From the NCBI GenBank assembly GCA_002633005.1, contig NMRA01000050.1, positions 681,820 to 745,819 on the forward strand: 64,000 nt of DNA, given 5' to 3'. The position numbers and the translations under genes are program-made. Positions 59,601 through 64,000 of the stretch are shown here, piece by piece; the first letter of the stretch is position 1; each line of letters begins with the position of its first letter. Under the pieces are notes generated by a model. That model saw nothing but the letters and a program-made list of their open reading frames with translations. It had not been told where the DNA came from and ran no database searches. This DNA is from Phoronis australis. Its lineage: Eukaryota > Phoronida > Phoronidae.

Positions 59601-60480
59601 TTGTCCTCAATTAATATTGAAATGAATCATTCAAATAACTAGGTACTTCCAGGTTTGCGAAATATTTCGTTGGTTTCTCACCATGCTCAATCCATCTTGC
59701 ACGGGTTCTGACTAAATAGCCTTTAATAAATTCACGTCGAATAGTCTCCAATTCTTCTGACAATTCTCCTAAAATCTCATGAAAAGCGCGCGAATCACTA
59801 TTGTGGGTCAAGTTATACAAAACATGATTTTTTCTGCAAACTAATCATACGTTCACGCATATCTGTTATCCTTTTCTTGCAAAAATAAACAGTTAACGAT
59901 CGAATTGTAAGTAACATTGTGAAGCTCAATATCTATAATATAAAAATGGCTTTCCTATCATAGGGAAATGTTGAATATTCTGTTTCAACAATATTTATTA
60001 CGTTTTTTAAATCTAATTAAAACAATTTTTTACTTTTAAAAAGAATTTTTAAAACGCCAAAGTCTCTGTCCTCTAGAAAAATTGGTTATCCGAAAAACAA
60101 ATCATACGCTTGAATAGTCAATTCTATATCCAGGGTCTAAAATAGAATATTCCACAAGGTTACTTATTTTCTCAGAGGCAAGAAAAAAACTAGTTTTTTG
60201 AATGGATTGGTCACTTGCCATGTGAACGCCTTGGCATCTGTATTCTTTCACCTCCATGGATCATTTAAATTAAATTTAGCGCTCATGTCAGTGACTTCTT
60301 CAGTGGCATTGGGGTTAATATGGTTTGTATATTTATGACAGTTATAATTCTACACTAAATTCCAGTCACCACATATTATTACAAGATCAGTAGAAAACGC
60401 TTTAATTTATTTTCCACTTCTTTGTAAAAGTCTGGATGATCCTGATTTGGCACATGCAAATATATCAGTGAAGTTATTGA
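56652..60480 (-). pseudogene. degraded LINE, endonuclease plus reverse transcriptase
   Basis: Reading on the - strand, blocks appear in the correct order with frameshifts and stops between them. Endonuclease: VIICGDWNL and VPNQDHPDF (about 60470-60350), then LDPGYRIDYS (about 60150-60110). Linker: GEKPTKYFANLE (about 59700-59650). Reverse transcriptase: GCRQGDP followed by LPYLFILFVEI (about 57215-57150) and ADDTIL (57077-57060), where the codon before ADD, normally Tyr, is TAG at 57078-57080. Thumb: LGKITAVKSF and SSEIIKYIERV (56843-56652). The motif set is that of L1/Tx1-type non-LTR retrotransposons. It cannot encode a working enzyme. Confidence 0.82.
58925..59095 (+). repeat. clustered CCCATTTGGTA motif
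   Basis: CCCAYTTGGTA or a close variant occurs about six times in 170 bp at irregular spacing, inside the LINE region. It may be a decayed minisatellite. Confidence 0.5.
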
Positions 60481-60505
60481 GCTGGTCTATGAAAATTGTA
60501 GTTAG

Positions 60506-60640
60506 GGAGATGCTGTGGTGTACACTGATGGATCGGTTAGAAGAGGAGAAAGATCTGGATTGGGCTATGTAGTCAGTGTGGATGGCAAAATAGCAGCGGG
60601 ATATGGTGAGGCATATGCGCTCACGAAATCTAGTGATTAG
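60506..60640 (+). pseudogene. RNase H domain fragment of a retroelement
   Basis: The + frame reads GDAVVYTDGSV, then RSGLGYVV and a TAG stop at 60638-60640; an in-frame TAG also lies just upstream. Y-T-D-G-S followed by S-G-x-G is the first catalytic Asp motif of type I RNase H domains found in LINEs and LTR elements. It is opposite in strand to the neighbouring LINE, so it is a separate fragment. Confidence 0.6.
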
Positions 60641-60659
60641 ATAAGATCATGTAGATTTG

Positions 60660-63600
60660 ATTAGCTAATCGTTAAGTAAGTACATTATTATAATTTGCAA
60701 AATACTCTGATGGGATTTAGTAGCTGAAGCTTGAAGACTTGCTTCAGTGTACAGAAGAAACTGTTCAATAGTTCCATCTCGTTGAAGATTCTAAAGAGGA
60801 TCTTGGCAAGGGCAAGGGTTAGGTGGCACCATAGATTAGTCTATGGTGGCACAGAAAAGTTAGACTGCGGCCGCGGCCAATTTGCACTCCCAAAGTATTG
60901 AAATTTTGGGGTAGGTCAAATTTCGGGACATTGCATGTAGGCTCAGTGATTGTGGTTTGTTTGTATTTGTGAACATGGTGAGAATGAAAAAGGCCACTTT
61001 CTCGGCTGTAGCTACACTCCATCTAAAGATGGCGGCCCTCTGCTGCAATTATGCATTGCTGTGTAGCAACTGAGAAATTGGCCGCGATTTCAGGTAGCCC
61101 TCAAACAAGCCATATTTGCAAAAAGCTAGTTGGTTGACAGGACTTTTGGACCACATTTTTGGAATCGGTAATAAATTTGCTTTCGGAATCTAATGTTGGC
61201 TTAAGTCGAATATCGTCAGGGAAGTGGTGGTTTTGGGGTCAAAATTGCCAATTTTGCATTTTTTGCCCTTATTTTTCTTAATCTAGCTTGGTTTCCACTG
61301 GGAGTGAAAGGGTCTAAAATACAAGAGAGAATTAAGTTTCTGTGCTCATCTGTAGGGCTTGTGATGTGAAATGACTCAAAACTTTTCTTTATTTGCATGG
61401 AGTTATTGACAGAGTGAAAAAAGGGTGAAGAGTCCATTGACGTGTGTTTTGATCAGCAAACCCCTGTGAGAACTGTTTTGTGCCTCCTTAACGAACAGGA
61501 AGTCAACTGAGAGCTTGTCACTTGCTTCGTGGGTTGTAAGATATTGCGTGGAAGGGTTGCGTCACGAGAGACTGGGACCAGCAAGTACAGTGTCGCAGTA
61601 CAGTGCGTGTTAGTTCGAAGATTCACAGATGGCAGATAAGACGTTTGATTTTTAGTTAATTGATTGAAGTAATCCTTACAGCACTAGTGTAGTTACTCTT
61701 CTGCCTTTTTAGTCTACTTAATTAACATCAGGTTTCACTTTTTTAATTATTGGTTGTCATAATATAATAAATTAATAACTGAATTTAATCATTCTTACTA
61801 CTTCCAAGCGCAATCTCGAAGCATAGCCATTTTTAACCAAACCCACAGTCAACTTCTGACGACATCAAGTTCTGAATTGTTTTTGAATAAAATAATCTCG
61901 CCCCTGAAATTATTGGTGCCTCAGCCCAAACACACGCTATAACCCCACATAGTCCTAATGTTATACAAGTCTGATTATAAAAAGTGGATGTCTTGAAGAC
62001 AGTAAATAGAAAAATCCTTGTGAAGAATGTAATTAAACACATCCCTACGCTTAAAAATATCCTAAGCCCCTACAGTTCAATGTTATCCGCCAGTGATAAA
62101 AGGTTTTAATTAGAAAGTATATGTTATGGCTGATCCCCACAAAAAACCACATTCACAGCTACATTCACATCCAAGAAGAAAATCAAACATCTTCTGCATA
62201 AAGAACCAATAAACCCACCCAACTACCAGAAAAAATTACATAAAAAAGCGAACATTCTCCGTCAGAACAAATATCAATTATGTAATTAGTGGAGATAGTT
62301 CCATTGAAGCTGCCCAAAATTTGTGCATATGTACTTTTAAAACCATGTGATCAAACTTGTTTACATGTGATTTTAATATCTTCATCTATTTTTAGATGAT
62401 GTTTGCCTTTTTTGTTCTGGAGTCAATGCACTTTGAGGATTCTAGAAATTTCTGTGATCAGATCGTAACAAGCAATGACGTTATAGACATGATCAAGTGA
62501 TTTCTCTAAGCCAATCGTTAAGTAAGTGCATAATAATAATTTTGAAAGGAGTCTGGAAAATAGCGAGATGAAACTTGGTTGTTGAAGCTGTAGGACTTTG
62601 CGACTGGGCTTTGACAGTCAAGGTGAGAAGTTCAGTCAGATTTACAAATCAAGACACATATTATTCGAGCTTTAGTGGTTAGAAAACTAAATACTGATTC
62701 CATAAAAGACTTCATTACCACTCTAAAATAAGGGCTGTCCGCAGACTCAGTAAGCTTCACTCGCTGAACACGCCGGTGCGGAAGGGTTAAGTTCTGACGG
62801 CTTCAAACACGCAAGTCTGCCGATATGGCGACACTGACGACATCACGTAGCGGTCAAAGTCATTTTCCTTAATTATTTCCCAAAATAAATGCTCGTTTAT
62901 TTGAGATTTTCATGTACTATTTAAAACCTCAAAAGAGCAAAAATCCATTGGAGGAACGCTTTAAAAGGCTGTCTATATTTAATAAAAAATCAATTAATGT
63001 TATCAATCCTGAGATCTTTTCTTTGGAAAATGCCATAGGATCACACAATCTTCAGGAAAGGCATATTTCCGCAAACAATTTTTTGAGTTGAAACAATTTT
63101 TGACTGCAGTATTTATGACCTGGTCTGTTTTAAAATGTTGGTCAAAAAGGACCAACTTAGTATTTTGTGGAGTGTTTCTGGAAAACTAAGCCTATCCCAA
63201 TATTACTCGAAGTTGTATTACAGCAAAATGTATTCACTTTGTAATGTACGGCATTAAAGAAGGTAGATATAATAAGTTTTCAATTTCTTCAAATTTTGGA
63301 CGTTACAACCTAGCCTACCCATAGTACCACAAATTTCCTATCAATTTTTACATGTGTACCAAGGATCTGATGACTGTCCCCATTCAAATTCCATACCTAT
63401 CCGCATATCCCTCATTCAAGGTCATCGCCATTTGGCCCTCCCCAGTCGCCCATGTGGGTGCAAACTATTTGGTCGGGTATGTATCCCCACCTCCTAAGAT
63501 TTTCAATTTATTTGCAAAAACTTTCCATTAGCAAGACATTTTTGATAATACACAATAAAGACGTGCCTGCCAAGCGACAAAAATTGATTAAGCTTTAAAA

Positions 63601-64000
63601 ACAACTCGCTTCTCTCAAAGATGTGCACGATAAAAAATAACGGAGTGGTGTTGAAACGTGCCTTAGAATATGACAGATAGTTTCACAACACAAAATATAG
63701 TAACTTAATTTTAGATGTTCTTTTTGCCGTAAAAACAACTGCGCATTCTTCTCCACTAACCAATGCCTTGGCTAACGTGTGATCTATATTCTAAAAAAGA
63801 TCACCTATTCGCAATTCTCCGACAAAGATTTCTTCAAAGCATGCTTAGTTAGCAAGTGGGTGAACCAAAAAGTTACATTTCCATCATTTTCGAGTTCATA
63901 ACAAGCCTGCAAAACGAGAAGACTGGAGTGTCTTCACGAATAGCAGCCAGTTCCGGGTTCGACTTCCGGACAGGGCAGAAATCTTCAGACTCATGTCCAT
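60660..64000. other. intergenic stretch without supported genes
   Basis: AT-rich sequence with short frames only. A diverged repeat pair containing AATCGTTAAGTAAGT is seen at about 60670-60760 and 62512-62600. I see no exon with credible splice sites or a known motif. Confidence 0.45.

Overview
This is nuclear DNA from a multicellular animal. Coding sequence is split into short exons with GT-AG introns, introns hold minisatellites and mobile-element fragments, and single-N assembly gaps occur at 3146, 30623 and 54430. Nothing looks bacterial or viral. The species cannot be fixed from sequence alone. The repeats resemble no vertebrate family I know, so a marine invertebrate is the best guess.

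The centre of the window (8939-45413, + strand) is one gene that I reconstructed completely: 19 coding exons plus one alternative exon, all phases consistent, encoding about 654 residues. It is an orthologue-like copy of STKLD1 (SgK071, C9orf96), a protein kinase domain followed by ARM/HEAT-type helical repeats. Unlike the vertebrate protein, which is classed as a pseudokinase, this copy keeps the glycine loop, the beta-3 lysine, the alpha-C glutamate, HRD, DFG and APE. The penultimate exon exists in two diverged copies (42209-42288 and 43782-43864) whose phases allow only one to be used per transcript, which is the hallmark of mutually exclusive exons. The acceptor of exon 9 is tandemly duplicated 58 bp upstream, giving a decoy that leads to a stop.

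Tail to tail with it, on the - strand, lies a possible small three-exon gene (46559-45908, 117 residues, no recognised family). A single-exon - strand frame (1887-1216) with one membrane segment and a coiled coil lies near the left edge. A possible signal-anchor first exon (46841-46919, +) is divergent from the small gene.

The rest is mobile and repetitive DNA: a tRNA-derived SINE and its body; two 3' ends of one LINE family sharing a conserved 3' hairpin; a degraded roughly 4-kb LINE on the - strand (56.6-60.5 kb); a retroelement RNase H fragment (60506-60640); a 5.2-kb element with long inverted repeats built from palindromes (23847-29005); a 689-bp MITE with an 8-bp target duplication nested in another repeat (18168-18856); two short CAG...CTG MITEs; a roughly 700-bp family in three copies; a roughly 535-bp family in two inverted copies, one next to an apparent unmerged haplotype overlap; and seven or more minisatellites, mostly in introns of the kinase gene.
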